From Planctomycetota bacterium (GTDB taxonomy: Bacteria > Planctomycetota > UBA1135 > GCA-002686595), in assembly GCA_016220085.1 (NCBI GenBank), contig JACRIN010000087.1, forward strand, positions 1-61,766: 61,766 nucleotides of DNA, in the 5' to 3' direction. Position numbers and translations under genes: made by a program. The first letter of the stretch is position 1. Each line of letters opens with the position of its first letter. This document shows, piece after piece, positions 1 to 8,502 of this stretch. The notes under the pieces were generated by a model. That model was not told where the DNA came from and did no database searches. It saw only the letters and a program-made list of their open reading frames with translations.

Positions 1-140
1 ACCAGGAGCTCACGACCAGGAGCTCACGACCAGGAGTTCACGACCAGGCGTTCACGACCAGGAGCTCACGACCAGGAGCTCACGACCAGGAGCTCACGAC
101 CAGGAGCTCACGACCAGGAGCTCACGACCAGGAGCTCACG
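1..140. repeat. 14-bp tandem repeat array, ten units
   Basis: Ten head-to-tail copies of ACCAGGAGCTCACG run from the first base of the window to 140. Units 3 and 4 carry substitutions (AGTTC and GCGTTC in place of AGCTC); the other eight are identical. The array may continue to the left of the window. The period is not a multiple of three and the reverse strand meets a stop within four units, so it is not coding. It lies just beyond the 3' end of the broken glyoxalase-fold gene on the minus strand. Confidence 0.95.
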
Positions 141-155
141 CCGGGGCGCCCAGCC

Positions 156-575
156 TCAGGACGGCCTGCGCTTCTCCGCGTCGACCAACGTCACGAGGAA
201 CCAATCGTTGCCCCATCGGTCGCGCACTCCGCCCGAACGCTCGCCGTAGGGGTGCGTGGTCGGCGCGTATCTCGAGGTCGCGCCGGCGCGGACCCCGCGC
301 GTGGGACTCGTCGACGTTCGGCACGAACACGTGCAGGGCGATTGGACGCGGCTGCCATTCACCTGGCGCTCGCGACGCGCTTCCAGGACGTTGTCGGAGT
401 ACCAGATCGACTCGACGTCGCCGGCGAGTTCGGGCGGAAGCTCGACGTCCGCGAACGTGCACTCGCCCTTCGACGAAACGTAGGTTTGCGAGCGCACGAT
501 CACCTTCGGAGTGTCGACGCCCCTTCGTACGGCGTCAAGGCGGCACGCAGGGGCTCCCGCGCTCAGGCTCAGCAT
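156..575 (-). pseudogene. Broken glyoxalase/bleomycin-resistance (VOC) family gene
   Basis: The last third of one minus-strand frame reads as the typical end of a PhnB-like VOC protein (YGERSGGVRDRWGNDWFLV, followed by a short tail). The strand segment expected just before it (ALHVFVPNVDE) is found in a neighbouring frame, at about 300-350, so at least one shift, and probably a compensating one, separates the two parts. The sequence further upstream (residues PKVIVRSQTY onward) does not resemble a VOC N-terminus, so the gene also looks truncated or recombined. A sequencing error could mimic one of the shifts. VOC proteins are small metal-binding folds in dioxygenases, isomerases and drug-resistance proteins; no activity should be assumed here. 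Confidence 0.55.
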
Positions 576-698
576 CCTCCGGGAAGGAGGTCGATCGGAC
601 TTCGAGCTCGTCGAGCCGTTTCAGTCGCCAGCGTCGCTCCCGGGTGCTCGAAGCTCCGAAACGACCGGACCCGAGCGACGGCCCCACGGGAGTTCCGT

Positions 699-1823
699 TC
701 ACACCAGCGTCTTCAGGAACTCGACCGCCGGCGCCACGCGAATGCCTTCCGGCGTCACGTAGTCCTTCGTTCCGTTGGCGTGGACTTGCCACGCGTCGGC
801 TCCGGGATAGCGCTCCTTCAGATAGCGCAAGTTCGGGTCGAGCGGCCCTTCGCTCCACTTCGCCTCGACGAGCATCAGCGCCTTGCGGCCTTCGACGACG
901 ACGAAATCGACTTCGCGTCCTTCGCTGTCGCGGAAGTAGCGAAGCTCGAGATCTCGACCCTGCGTGTCCTCCTCGTGGTGGACCCATTTCAGCAGGTGCG
1001 ACGCCACGAGGTTCTCGAAGCGCTGCGGCTCGGTCGGGACGACGCTCCAATCGAAGTGGTAGTGCTTCGACGCCTTCTTCACGGCGCGGATCCGTGGGCC
1101 CGCGAGCGGCGCCAGCCGGAAGAGTGCATACAGCCGTTCGAGGATGCGGAGCCAGCCCGCGACCGTCTTGTGGCTGACCTCGAGATCCTCGCGCACGGCG
1201 TTGATCGACAGCGGTGAGCCCACGAGCTCCGGCAAACGCGCGACCAGCAACTCGAGTCGGTCGAGATCCTGAACTCGCTCCAGGCTCGTCACGTCCTCTC
1301 GGACGAGTCGCATTCGGTACTCGCGCGACCAACGCCGCGCCTCCACTGCAGAACCTCCGAAGTACGGTTCGGGGAAGCCGCCGAGCGCGAGCAGCGTGGC
1401 GAAGTCGGACGCGCTCGCGATCCGGAGCTCCGCGACCGACAAAGGGTGGAGGCGCAAGAGGTGGTAGCGACCTTGCAGCGAGTCACCCCCGTAGCGATAC
1501 AGGTCGAGGCGCGCACTTCCGGTTACCAGGATGCGCTGAGCCTTGCGGCGACCGTCGAAGAGGCCTTTGAGCAGACCGCGCCACCGACGGTACTTGTGGA
1601 TCTCATCGAACACCCACAGGTCGGAGGTCGGAAACTCGCCCCTCTGGATCCGATCGCGGTCGGCAGCGACGTCCCAGTTCATGTAGCCGGGCTCGGCCCC
1701 TGGGATCGCCCGCGCGAGCGTCGTCTTTCCGACCTGTCGAGGGCCGGCGACGAAGACCATCTTGCGGGTCAGGTCGCGCTCGACCTGGCCGGTCAGGTAT
1801 CGCGTGCCTCGACGCGTCGACAT
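699..1823 (-). CDS. AAA_14 / DUF4143 family ATP-binding protein (copy 1)
   Basis: 374 residues, typical of COG1373-type ATPases. A Walker A motif (GPRQVGKTT, K33) is followed by Walker B (LWVFDEIH, about residues 68-75), a sensor-like VTGSARLD segment, a winged-helix middle region and a C-terminal PD-(D/E)xK-like core, GREVDFVV...EAKW with D306, E320 and K322. The family is abundant in bacteria and archaea, often horizontally acquired, and its function is unresolved; the nuclease-like C-terminus is a fold resemblance, not proof of cleavage. The ATG at 1823 has no visible Shine-Dalgarno sequence. A 64-bp palindrome begins 13 bases upstream of it. A second family member with the same domain plan lies at 44793-45944. 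Neighbours are an unrelated aminotransferase and the VOC pseudogene, so no operon is apparent. Confidence 0.9.
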   Translation of the reverse strand: MSTRRGTRYLTGQVERDLTRKMVFVAGPRQVGKTTLARAIPGAEPGYMNWDVAADRDRIQRGEFPTSDLWVFDEIHKYRRWRGLLKGLFDGRRKAQRILVTGSARLDLYRYGGDSLQGRYHLLRLHPLSVAELRIASASDFATLLALGGFPEPYFGGSAVEARRWSREYRMRLVREDVTSLERVQDLDRLELLVARLPELVGSPLSINAVREDLEVSHKTVAGWLRILERLYALFRLAPLAGPRIRAVKKASKHYHFDWSVVPTEPQRFENLVASHLLKWVHHEEDTQGRDLELRYFRDSEGREVDFVVVEGRKALMLVEAKWSEGPLDPNLRYLKERYPGADAWQVHANGTKDYVTPEGIRVAPAVEFLKTLV

Positions 1824-1836
1824 GGTCGGGAGCGTA

Positions 1837-1900
1837 CCCGATTTTTCACCCCCACTCCAAAATCACTGCGGTGATTTTGGACTATGGGTGAAAAATCGGG
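1837..1900. repeat. 64-bp imperfect palindrome upstream of ATPase copy 1
   Basis: The sequence is symmetric about 1868/1869. The outer arms CCCGATTTTTCACCC (1837-1851) and its exact complement (1886-1900) enclose inner arms TCCAAAATCAC (1856-1866) and its complement (1871-1881). I count 28 of 32 base pairs matched; the mismatched pairs are 1852/1885, 1853/1884, 1855/1882 and 1867/1870. It is clearly more AT-rich than its surroundings. It lies between the aminotransferase stop (1923) and the ATPase start (1823). It could be a bidirectional terminator for the aminotransferase, a regulatory operator, or a recognition element of the ATPase. Confidence 0.9.
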
Positions 1901-1922
1901 AGGCCCGCGCGCGGCGTTGGAC

Positions 1923-3110
1923 TCAACGCCGCGCGGCCGCCGGCGCGCGCGGGTGCGCAGCGAGAAACGCGGCGAGGCGCTCGCATGCGTGGCGGATCCG
2001 ATCGAGGCCGAGCGCGTACGACAGCCGCACGTGCGTGTCGACGCCGAAGGCCGAGCCGGGCACGAGCGCGAGGTTCTGCTGTTCCAGCAAGTCCTCGCAG
2101 AACCCGTTCGAGCCGCGCGCGTCGAGATACGGACCGACGTCGGCGAACGCGTAGAACGCGCCGCGCGGCATCGGCGCGTCGAGCCCCATGCGCTGGAGCT
2201 CGGGGATGAGGAAGCGACGGCGCGTGTCGAACTCGCGCTTCATCATTTCCACCTCGGGCGGTTCGGTTTCGAACGCGGCGAGGTAGCCGGCCTGCGAGAC
2301 GCTGTTCGGCGCGCCGACCAGGTGGCTGTGCACTCGCTCGACGGCGGCGGCGAGCTCCGGCGGCCCGGCGACGAAGCCGATGCGGTAGCCGGTCATCGCG
2401 TAGCTCTTCGATGCGCCGTCGAGGATCACGGTGCGCGCGCGCACCTCGGCGGAGACGCTCGCGGGCGAAAAATCGGGCTCGCCTTCGTAGATCAGTCGAC
2501 GATAGATCTCGTCGGAGAGCAGGACGAGGTCGTGCTTCACCGCGAGCGCGGCGAGCTCTTCGACCTCCTTCCTCGACCACGTGTAGCCGGTCGGGTTCGA
2601 CGGGCTGTTCAGCAGCATCGCGCGCGTCTTCGGGCCGATCGCGCGGCGGATCGCGTCGAAATCGGGGCCGAGGTCGGGTCGGGAGGGGATGCTGACCGGC
2701 ACGCCGCCGGCGAGCTTGACGATCTCGACGTAGCTCACCCACGCGGGCAGGAAGAGCAACACCTCGTCGCCCTCTTGGATCGTCGCGAAGACCGCGCCGG
2801 AGAGCGCGTGCTTCGTGCTGTGGCAGACGGTGACCTGGGGAGGCGTGAACGCGACGCCGCGCGACTCGGTCAGGTACTTCGCGATCGCGCCGCGCAGCGC
2901 GGGCGTTCCCGCCGCGGGCGTGTAGCGCACGTTGCCGGAGCGGATCAGCTTGCACGCCGCGTCCTGCACGAGCGCGGGCGCCGGGAAATCGGGCTCCCCG
3001 ACCGACATGTTGATCACGTCGCGGCCCTGGGCCATCAGGGCCTTGGCCCGGGCGTCGAGCGCCAAGGTCACGGAGAGCGAAACGTCGGTGGCCCGTCGGG
3101 CGATGCGCAT
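1923..3110 (-). CDS. Class I/II PLP-dependent aminotransferase (AspB-like)
   Basis: 395 residues, normal for fold-type I aminotransferases. The substrate-binding segment SVGEPDFPAP lies near the N-terminus, NSPSNPTGYTW holds the Asn that contacts PLP, and SDEIYRRL holds the PLP-pyridine Asp. The Schiff-base lysine is K235 in GASKSYAMTGYRIG, and a C-terminal RLSYAL carries the carboxylate-binding Arg. These signatures match the aspartate/tyrosine/alanine aminotransferase group; the exact amino donor cannot be set from sequence. The ATG at 3110 is chosen because it starts the conserved domain without an extra arm. The open frame continues upstream but with composition unlike a conserved protein. 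It is cytoplasmic and monocistronic, with the palindrome at 1837-1900 just after its stop. Confidence 0.93.
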   Translation of the reverse strand: MRIARRATDVSLSVTLALDARAKALMAQGRDVINMSVGEPDFPAPALVQDAACKLIRSGNVRYTPAAGTPALRGAIAKYLTESRGVAFTPPQVTVCHSTKHALSGAVFATIQEGDEVLLFLPAWVSYVEIVKLAGGVPVSIPSRPDLGPDFDAIRRAIGPKTRAMLLNSPSNPTGYTWSRKEVEELAALAVKHDLVLLSDEIYRRLIYEGEPDFSPASVSAEVRARTVILDGASKSYAMTGYRIGFVAGPPELAAAVERVHSHLVGAPNSVSQAGYLAAFETEPPEVEMMKREFDTRRRFLIPELQRMGLDAPMPRGAFYAFADVGPYLDARGSNGFCEDLLEQQNLALVPGSAFGVDTHVRLSYALGLDRIRHACERLAAFLAAHPRAPAAARR

Positions 3111-3416
3111 CGGATTGGGCTCTTCGGGCAGTCGCCGGGACGGACCGAAGGCGGGGCGGGGAGGTGTTCGCGCCCGTGGGACCTGGGTGGGTCCGAGGGC
3201 CACGGGAGCCTGAGGAAAACGGAAAAGGTCGAACATCGGGCTCGCCGCGTCAAGCCCCCGCCCAGCGCGCGCCGGCGGGAAGGAAGCTCGCTCCCGAGCG
3301 TCTTCGGCGCGAGTTTCGGGGGCGCGCTCGGGGCTCGCGCCTAGGTTTCGGGCCGCAGCGACTTCCGCGCGGCGTATCGCCGCGGCACCCTCTTGCCCTC
3401 CCCCTCGCACCCACAC
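3111..3416. other. Intergenic region between divergent genes, no gene seen
   Basis: This 306-bp GC-rich stretch separates the divergent aminotransferase and the membrane-anchored protein. It must contain both promoters, but I cannot pick out convincing -35/-10 pairs. Short inverted sequence is present near 3181-3195 (GACCTGGGTGGGTCC). No RNA gene or conserved ORF is visible. Confidence 0.5.
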
Positions 3417-5474
3417 ATGACCAGAAAGCGTCTCGTCCGCATCCTGCTCGTCGTCCTCATGGTGCTGCTCTTCGCGGGCTACTTCGCCTTCTCGACGTTC
3501 CTTTTCAGTCCAACCGAGAGCGATTACGAGGCCGACCTCGCGACCCTGGCGCCCGAGAGCGTCGACTTCTTCGTCGCGAAGGGCGACCTCGCGGGCGAGT
3601 TCGACGAGTTTCCCGAGCTGCGGTCGGCGCAGGCGCTCCAGGGCACGCGTGCGTGGGGCGAGTTCGAGCGCTCGGGGCAGTGGGCGGCGCGAAAGAAGGA
3701 GCTCGGGCTCGACCGCCTGCTCGAGCGCGTCGAGGAGATCAAGGCGCAGACCTGGGGCACCAACCTGATCGACGTGTTCGGCGGCAGCGATCTCGCGCTC
3801 GCCGGCAACTTCGGCGCGAGCGGCGGCACGTCGGACGCGACGTGGGCGGTGTACGGCCGCGCGAACTGGAAAGGCAAGCTCGCGCTCGCTGTGTGCCAGT
3901 ACCCCGGGTTGATCGGGCTCTCCGAGCAAGGCATCGAAGCCAAGCTCGACGGCGAGTTCCTGGAGTTCAGCGGCACCGGCATCCCCGAGCCCGTGCACGT
4001 GACGCGCATCCACGACGTGATCGTCGCCAGCAACTCGGCCGACTTCGTGAAGAAGGCGCGCGAGCTCGACGGCAACGGTGGACAAGGCTCGTTCGGCCAG
4101 GGCGCGCAGTACTTCGACTACATCCAGCACGCGCCGCGCAACGCGCGGCAGGACGAGATCGAGCTCGCGTTCGACTGGCGCGAGCTCTCCAAGGCTCTAG
4201 CGGTGCCCGAGCGTTGGCCCGACGCGCAGTCGGAGGACCTGTGGACCGCGCTCGCGGGCCGCGTGTTCCAACTCGGCTCGATGAATCGCATCGCGGGCGT
4301 CGTCGGATTCGACGGCGGCTTGCAGGCGAACCTGCACGCCGACTTGTCGTCGGAGCTGATGACGACGATGCAGCAGAAGCTCTACCGCAAGCGCGGCGCC
4401 GACAATTCGGTGTTCGCGCGCGACGTCGCGCGGATGGTGCGTGCGGACACGGCGCTGTTCGTCGTCGTCGAGGTCCCGCTCGGCGACCTCTTGCGCGAGC
4501 TGCTCGCGTCGTCGGAGGAAGCGCTGCGCGCGAATCTCGAGGACCTGCTGCGCGAGCTCGGGCAGTTCAAGCCGACCGGCGAGCTGCAGACGCACACCGA
4601 CGCGTTGATCGCGGAGCTCGACGCGCTCTTCCGCGATCGATTCGCGCTGCTCCTGCGCGCCAACGACTACCCGCTGAACGCGAACGACGCGCCGCACGAC
4701 GACACGCCCGCGCCCGCGTGGACGATCGCGCTCTGGACCGACGGCAGCGAGAAGGCGCGCCTGCGGATCAAGGAGCTCTCCGAGATGGTGAGCTTCCACT
4801 ACCGCAGCTTCGGCATCTCCGGCCGCGAAGCGGGCGAGCGCGGCGTCTTCACCAACAACTGCCAGCCCGGCAACTACGAGATCTGGGAGTTCTGGTCGCG
4901 CTTCGTGCCGGGCACCGGTCATATCGCGACCGCGGTCAACGGCGACGTGTTCCTCGTCTCCAATCACTACCGCATGGTCTGCGAGGCCTTGAACACGCGC
5001 GACAACGGCCGCAACGACCCGATGTTCCCGCGGCTCGTCGATCGGCCCGACTTCATGCGGCTCGCGACCGATTCGCTTCCGCAGGCGAACGTGATGGCGT
5101 GGGTCGAGCCCAAGGCGCTCGGCGCGATCGCTTCGCGCTTCACGCAGCGCGCGGTCAAGGCGGAGATCTCCGCTCGCATCGACTGGAAGCGCGAGCGCGC
5201 CCGCATCGAGAACGAGGTGATGAAGGACGCGTTTCCCGGGCGCATGCGCTCGACGCTCGAAGGCGACGACAAGGCGCGTTTCGACGAACTCGTCGAAGCT
5301 CGGCTCGCGGAACTCGAGAACAAGCTCCTGACCGAGCAAGCGCCCGGTCTCGAGAAGCAGTACGAGCGCACGTGGACCTACTTCGGCACGTTCTCGGCGC
5401 TGGTTGCGATGCTCGCGCTCGACCCGAAGAAGATGGACCTCTCGCTGCGCGGCTACGTGCCGCTCGGCGACTGA
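3417..5474 (+). CDS. Membrane-anchored protein of unknown function
   Basis: 685 residues. Residues about 7-26 form a single hydrophobic segment after a basic start (MTRKRLVRIL), so it is probably an inner-membrane anchor with the rest in the periplasm. The large soluble part is rich in Asp, Glu and Arg and contains segments such as ESVDFFVAKGDLAGEF, FGGSDLALAGNFG and a late Glu/Lys-rich helical region. The layout resembles large exported proteins of unknown function in planctomycetes (DUF3352-like proteins are a loose comparison), but I do not recognise a catalytic motif. An in-frame TTG at 3393 would add eight residues; the ATG at 3417 fits better with the signal anchor. The stop lies 12 bp from the convergent cytochrome gene. 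Confidence 0.8.
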   Translation: MTRKRLVRILLVVLMVLLFAGYFAFSTFLFSPTESDYEADLATLAPESVDFFVAKGDLAGEFDEFPELRSAQALQGTRAWGEFERSGQWAARKKELGLDRLLERVEEIKAQTWGTNLIDVFGGSDLALAGNFGASGGTSDATWAVYGRANWKGKLALAVCQYPGLIGLSEQGIEAKLDGEFLEFSGTGIPEPVHVTRIHDVIVASNSADFVKKARELDGNGGQGSFGQGAQYFDYIQHAPRNARQDEIELAFDWRELSKALAVPERWPDAQSEDLWTALAGRVFQLGSMNRIAGVVGFDGGLQANLHADLSSELMTTMQQKLYRKRGADNSVFARDVARMVRADTALFVVVEVPLGDLLRELLASSEEALRANLEDLLRELGQFKPTGELQTHTDALIAELDALFRDRFALLLRANDYPLNANDAPHDDTPAPAWTIALWTDGSEKARLRIKELSEMVSFHYRSFGISGREAGERGVFTNNCQPGNYEIWEFWSRFVPGTGHIATAVNGDVFLVSNHYRMVCEALNTRDNGRNDPMFPRLVDRPDFMRLATDSLPQANVMAWVEPKALGAIASRFTQRAVKAEISARIDWKRERARIENEVMKDAFPGRMRSTLEGDDKARFDELVEARLAELENKLLTEQAPGLEKQYERTWTYFGTFSALVAMLALDPKKMDLSLRGYVPLGD

Positions 5475-5486
5475 TCCGCGCGCCAG

Positions 5487-6560
5487 CTACGGCGTGCCGC
5501 CTTCGTGGCACTGGTTGCAGAGGTTCGTCACCGTCGTGCCGTTGGTGTCGCCGTTCTCGGTCGGGATGCCCGTGCCCGAGCGGAAGATCAAGCCGTACGG
5601 ATTCGCGTTGCCGTGCGCGCGGTGGCACGTGACGCACGTCGGCGTCGCGTCGGAGCCCGCGGGCGACCACTGACCGATCTCGCTCATCACCTTCACGCGG
5701 TTCACGAGCGAGTTGTACTGCGAGATCATGTCGTTCTCGAGGTCCTCGCCTTCGAACGGGTGCTCGTCGAGCAGCGCGATCAAGTTCTGCGAACCGCCGG
5801 CGAACGCCTTCAAGTTGCCGCCGCCGTGCATGTCGGTGTGGCACGCGAGGCACCAGCGCGCGATCGCCGAGCGATTGGGGTTGGGCTCGTTCCAATCCAT
5901 CATCGCCTCGTCGTACGCGAGCGGCTGGCGGACGTAGACGTCGCGCATGAGGTCGTTCGCTCCCGACGTCTGGTTGTAAGTCACCCAGAGGTTCGAGCTG
6001 AAGCCCGGATCGTCGCGCAAATTGCGGTACTGACCGCCGGTCGGGTGATTGGAGCCCGGATCGCCGTGCGCGTCGTGGCAGTTGATGCAGGTCAAGCCGA
6101 CGCCGGGCGTGTTCTCGCTGGCCGCGCTCCAACTCGGCGACGAGCCCGGCGCGAGATCGAACGAATCGAGCCGGTGCCCTCCGTGCGGCGCGGTCGAGAC
6201 GCCGTCGCGTGCGAGGTAGCCCGACGCGCGCACGATGCCGAGCTGGCTGCCGGTGTTCTCCGCGTCGAGCACGTCGGTCGCGGCGAGGTCGCCGTCGTGG
6301 CACGACGTGCAGAGATCGTTGACCGACGCGCGCAGGAGCTTCGGCATCGCGAACGAGCCCAGCGGACGCACGAGCCCCGAGCCGTTCGACCCGTAGCCGT
6401 GGCTCTGGCTGTAGTGCATCACGTGGCAGTCGGAGCAGCGCAGCGTCGTCTCCGAGTGGTAGTCGCCCGCGCGCGCCAGCGCCGCGAGCACGGCGACGAC
6501 GAGCACCGCCGACCACGGGGATCGTACGGCGGTCGGTAGGCGGTCAGCGCGGAGCAGCAT
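5487..6560 (-). CDS. Exported multihaem c-type cytochrome (six CxxCH)
   Basis: 357 residues with a basic, then hydrophobic, signal peptide ending near ALARA-GDY. Six haem-binding motifs are present in order: CSDCH, CTSCH, CINCH, CLACH, CVTCH and CNQCH, the pattern of doubled-CxxCH cytochromes and decahaem-like electron carriers of the periplasm. Spacing between motifs is wide, with Asn/Gly-rich linkers, and many extra His residues (for example THRAHG, HDAHGD) could serve as distal ligands. The ATG at 6560 is preferred to an in-frame start at 6632 because it places the signal peptide at the N-terminus. No oxidoreductase, cytochrome maturation or quinol gene lies next to it, so the partner is unknown. 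Confidence 0.88.
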   Translation of the reverse strand: MLLRADRLPTAVRSPWSAVLVVAVLAALARAGDYHSETTLRCSDCHVMHYSQSHGYGSNGSGLVRPLGSFAMPKLLRASVNDLCTSCHDGDLAATDVLDAENTGSQLGIVRASGYLARDGVSTAPHGGHRLDSFDLAPGSSPSWSAASENTPGVGLTCINCHDAHGDPGSNHPTGGQYRNLRDDPGFSSNLWVTYNQTSGANDLMRDVYVRQPLAYDEAMMDWNEPNPNRSAIARWCLACHTDMHGGGNLKAFAGGSQNLIALLDEHPFEGEDLENDMISQYNSLVNRVKVMSEIGQWSPAGSDATPTCVTCHRAHGNANPYGLIFRSGTGIPTENGDTNGTTVTNLCNQCHEGGTP

Positions 6561-6849
6561 GTTTCGGACGGCGATCCCGGTGCGCGCGGGAGACCGGGGC
6601 CCGATCTGGAACCCTACCCCGTTCCTGCGCATTCGGAGGTGCGCACAAGCGCGAAGACCCCGGGGGCTTCCGGGCGGAGCGCCAGCGGTTCCGAGGGACC
6701 TGAGCGCGTCGAGCTCACGGACCGCGCGAGCGCATCGACGCAGGTCGGCCCGCGAGGGAACGGGCTCGTTCGTGCGGCGCTGCGCGGGTGCTCTGCATGC
6801 GGCGCTGCGCTGCGCGCGCTGTCAGCTCGTGTGGACGCTGCGGGGGAGA

Positions 6850-6934
6850 TGGTGCCCTCGACTGGAATCGAACCAGCACGGGTTTCCCCACCAGAACCTC
6901 ATTCTGGCGCGTCTGCCAATTCCGCCACGAGGGC
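6850..6934 (-). tRNA. tRNA-Leu (anticodon GAG)
   Basis: The minus strand folds as a class II tRNA. The acceptor stem GCCCTCG pairs with CGAGGGC, followed by discriminator A and an encoded CCA. The D arm reads TGGCGGAATTGGCAGACGC, the leucine hallmark. The anticodon stem CCAGA/TCTGG holds the loop ATGAGGT with anticodon GAG (reads CUC/CUU). A long variable arm follows, then the T arm with TTCGATT. The 3' CCA is genome-encoded at 6850-6852. It stands alone between the cytochrome and phosphofructokinase genes. Confidence 0.97.
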
Positions 6935-7115
6935 ACCTGAACGGCTGACTCCCTCCGACTTGCGGTCGAAGGGGCGGGAAGTCTACCAGCCGCATCGAAG
7001 CCTTCAAGCCCGTCGCGCGTTGGACTCGCTCGCGGCGGCGCGGTACGGTCCGCTTTCGCGCCCGGAACCGTCACCACGGGGCCGGGAACAGGTCTCTAGA
7101 AGCGAAAGCAGCGCC

Positions 7116-8327
7116 ATGGCGAGCCTCGTCGGCAACGTGTTGATCGGTCAGTCCGGTGGTCCCACCTGTGTCATCAACCAGAGCCTGGTCGGCATCGTCG
7201 AGGAGGCGGTCGGCAAGCGCGAGGTCCGCAACGTCTACGGCGCGGTTCACGGCATCAAGGGGGTCCTGGAGGAGCGGCTGATCGACCTCGGCCGCGAATC
7301 GAAGGAGACCCTGGAGGCGGTCGCGGTCACCCCGGCGGCCGCGCTGCGCTCGGTGCGCAAGAAGCCGACGCGCGAGGAGTGCGAGCGCGCGCTCGCGATC
7401 CTCCAGGCGCACGACGTCCGCTACTTCTTCTACATCGGCGGCAACGACTCGGCGGAGACCGCGCACATCCTGAACGAGCTCGCGGTCGCGAAGCGCTACG
7501 AGCTGCGGCTCTTCCACGTCCCGAAGACGATCGACAACGACCTGCGGGTCACCGATCACTGCCCGGGCTTCGGCTCGGCGGCGAAATTCGTCGCGTGCGC
7601 GACCGCGGGCGACAACCTCGACAACCGCAGCCTGCCGGGGATCAAGGTCAACGTCGTGATGGGCCGCAACGCGGGTTGGTTGACCGCGTCGAGCGTGCTC
7701 GCGAAGCAGCACGAGGACGACGGCCCGCACCTGATCTACGTGCCGGAGCGCGCGTTCTCGATCGACGCGTTCATCGGCGACGTCGATCGCGTGTACAAGC
7801 AGTTCGGCCGCTGCGTGATCGCGGTTTCGGAAGGCGTGCACACCGCGGACGGCAAGCTGCTGCTCGAATCGAAGGAAGTCGACTCGCACGGCAACCTGCA
7901 GCTCTCGGGCTCCGGCGCGCTCGGCGACCATCTCGCGGGGGTGATCAAGCAGCGGCTCGGCGAGAAGCTCCGGGTCCGCGCGGACACGTTCGGCTACCTC
8001 CAGCGCTCGTTCGCCGGCGTGTGGAGCGACGTCGACGCGACCGAAGCTCGTGAAGTCGGCCGCACCGCGATGCGCGCCGCGCTCGGCGGCGAGCACGCGC
8101 ACGGCTCGATCGTGATGAAGCGCGCCGCGGGCAACGACTACGCGATCCGCTACGAGGTGACCGACCTCAAGAACGTCGCCAAGGAGACCCGCCCGATGGA
8201 GCCCGTCTACCTCGCCGGCGACAACGGCGTCACCCAGGCGTTCGTCGACTACGCGCGGCCGTTGCTCGGCAAGTTGCCGACCCTGCGGCGCCTGTCGGAC
8301 TTCCCGGTCGCGAAGAAGCTCTCCTGA
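7116..8327 (+). CDS. pfp: Pyrophosphate--fructose 6-phosphate 1-phosphotransferase
   Basis: 403 residues. The N-terminal IGQSGGPTCVIN loop binds the phosphoryl donor. Residues 108-112 read GGNDS and 136-142 PKTIDND; in the phosphofructokinase family the non-Gly residue of this GG(N/D)DS loop and the lysine of PKTIDND mark pyrophosphate-dependent enzymes, whereas ATP-PFKs have GGDGS. PGFGSAAK and MGRNAGWLT are further family signatures. It phosphorylates fructose 6-phosphate reversibly with PPi in the cytoplasm, allowing use in glycolysis and gluconeogenesis. The ATG at 7116 directly precedes the conserved fold. The gene is transcribed alone; zwf and pgl for the competing route are about 29 kb away. 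A GC hairpin follows the stop. Confidence 0.93.
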   Translation: MASLVGNVLIGQSGGPTCVINQSLVGIVEEAVGKREVRNVYGAVHGIKGVLEERLIDLGRESKETLEAVAVTPAAALRSVRKKPTREECERALAILQAHDVRYFFYIGGNDSAETAHILNELAVAKRYELRLFHVPKTIDNDLRVTDHCPGFGSAAKFVACATAGDNLDNRSLPGIKVNVVMGRNAGWLTASSVLAKQHEDDGPHLIYVPERAFSIDAFIGDVDRVYKQFGRCVIAVSEGVHTADGKLLLESKEVDSHGNLQLSGSGALGDHLAGVIKQRLGEKLRVRADTFGYLQRSFAGVWSDVDATEAREVGRTAMRAALGGEHAHGSIVMKRAAGNDYAIRYEVTDLKNVAKETRPMEPVYLAGDNGVTQAFVDYARPLLGKLPTLRRLSDFPVAKKLS

Positions 8328-8344
8328 CGCCCTTCACGCACCGC

Positions 8345-8368
8345 GCGGGCCCGGATAACTTGGCCCGC
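8345..8368 (+). terminator. GC-rich hairpin after the phosphofructokinase gene
   Basis: GCGGGCC (8345-8351) and GGCCCGC (8362-8368) form a seven-pair stem around a ten-base loop, 18 bases after the stop. No T-run follows, so an intrinsic terminator is only possible, not shown. Confidence 0.35.
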
Positions 8369-8502
8369 CGCGCTTCCGCGCCCACGTCGAGCCCGCGCGC
8401 TGCGTAGGACCGGCGCTCCCGCTCGCTCGCGCCTTCAACCGTCTGCTCGCGCCTCCTTCAGCGCGCGCTCCACCCTTCCGCCCGCGCCTCTAGAGGATCC
8501 GC

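Noticed and set aside
3393..3416. TTG start that would lengthen the membrane-anchored protein by eight residues
   Set aside because: The ATG at 3417 places the basic residues directly before the hydrophobic helix, and the extension (PSPSHPH) looks like noncoding sequence.
8491..8502. TCTAGAGGATCC just before the cupredoxin gene, identical to an XbaI-BamHI cloning polylinker
   Set aside because: Flanking sequence is native on both sides, no other vector bases follow, and the motif doubles as the gene's ribosome binding site. Coincidence.
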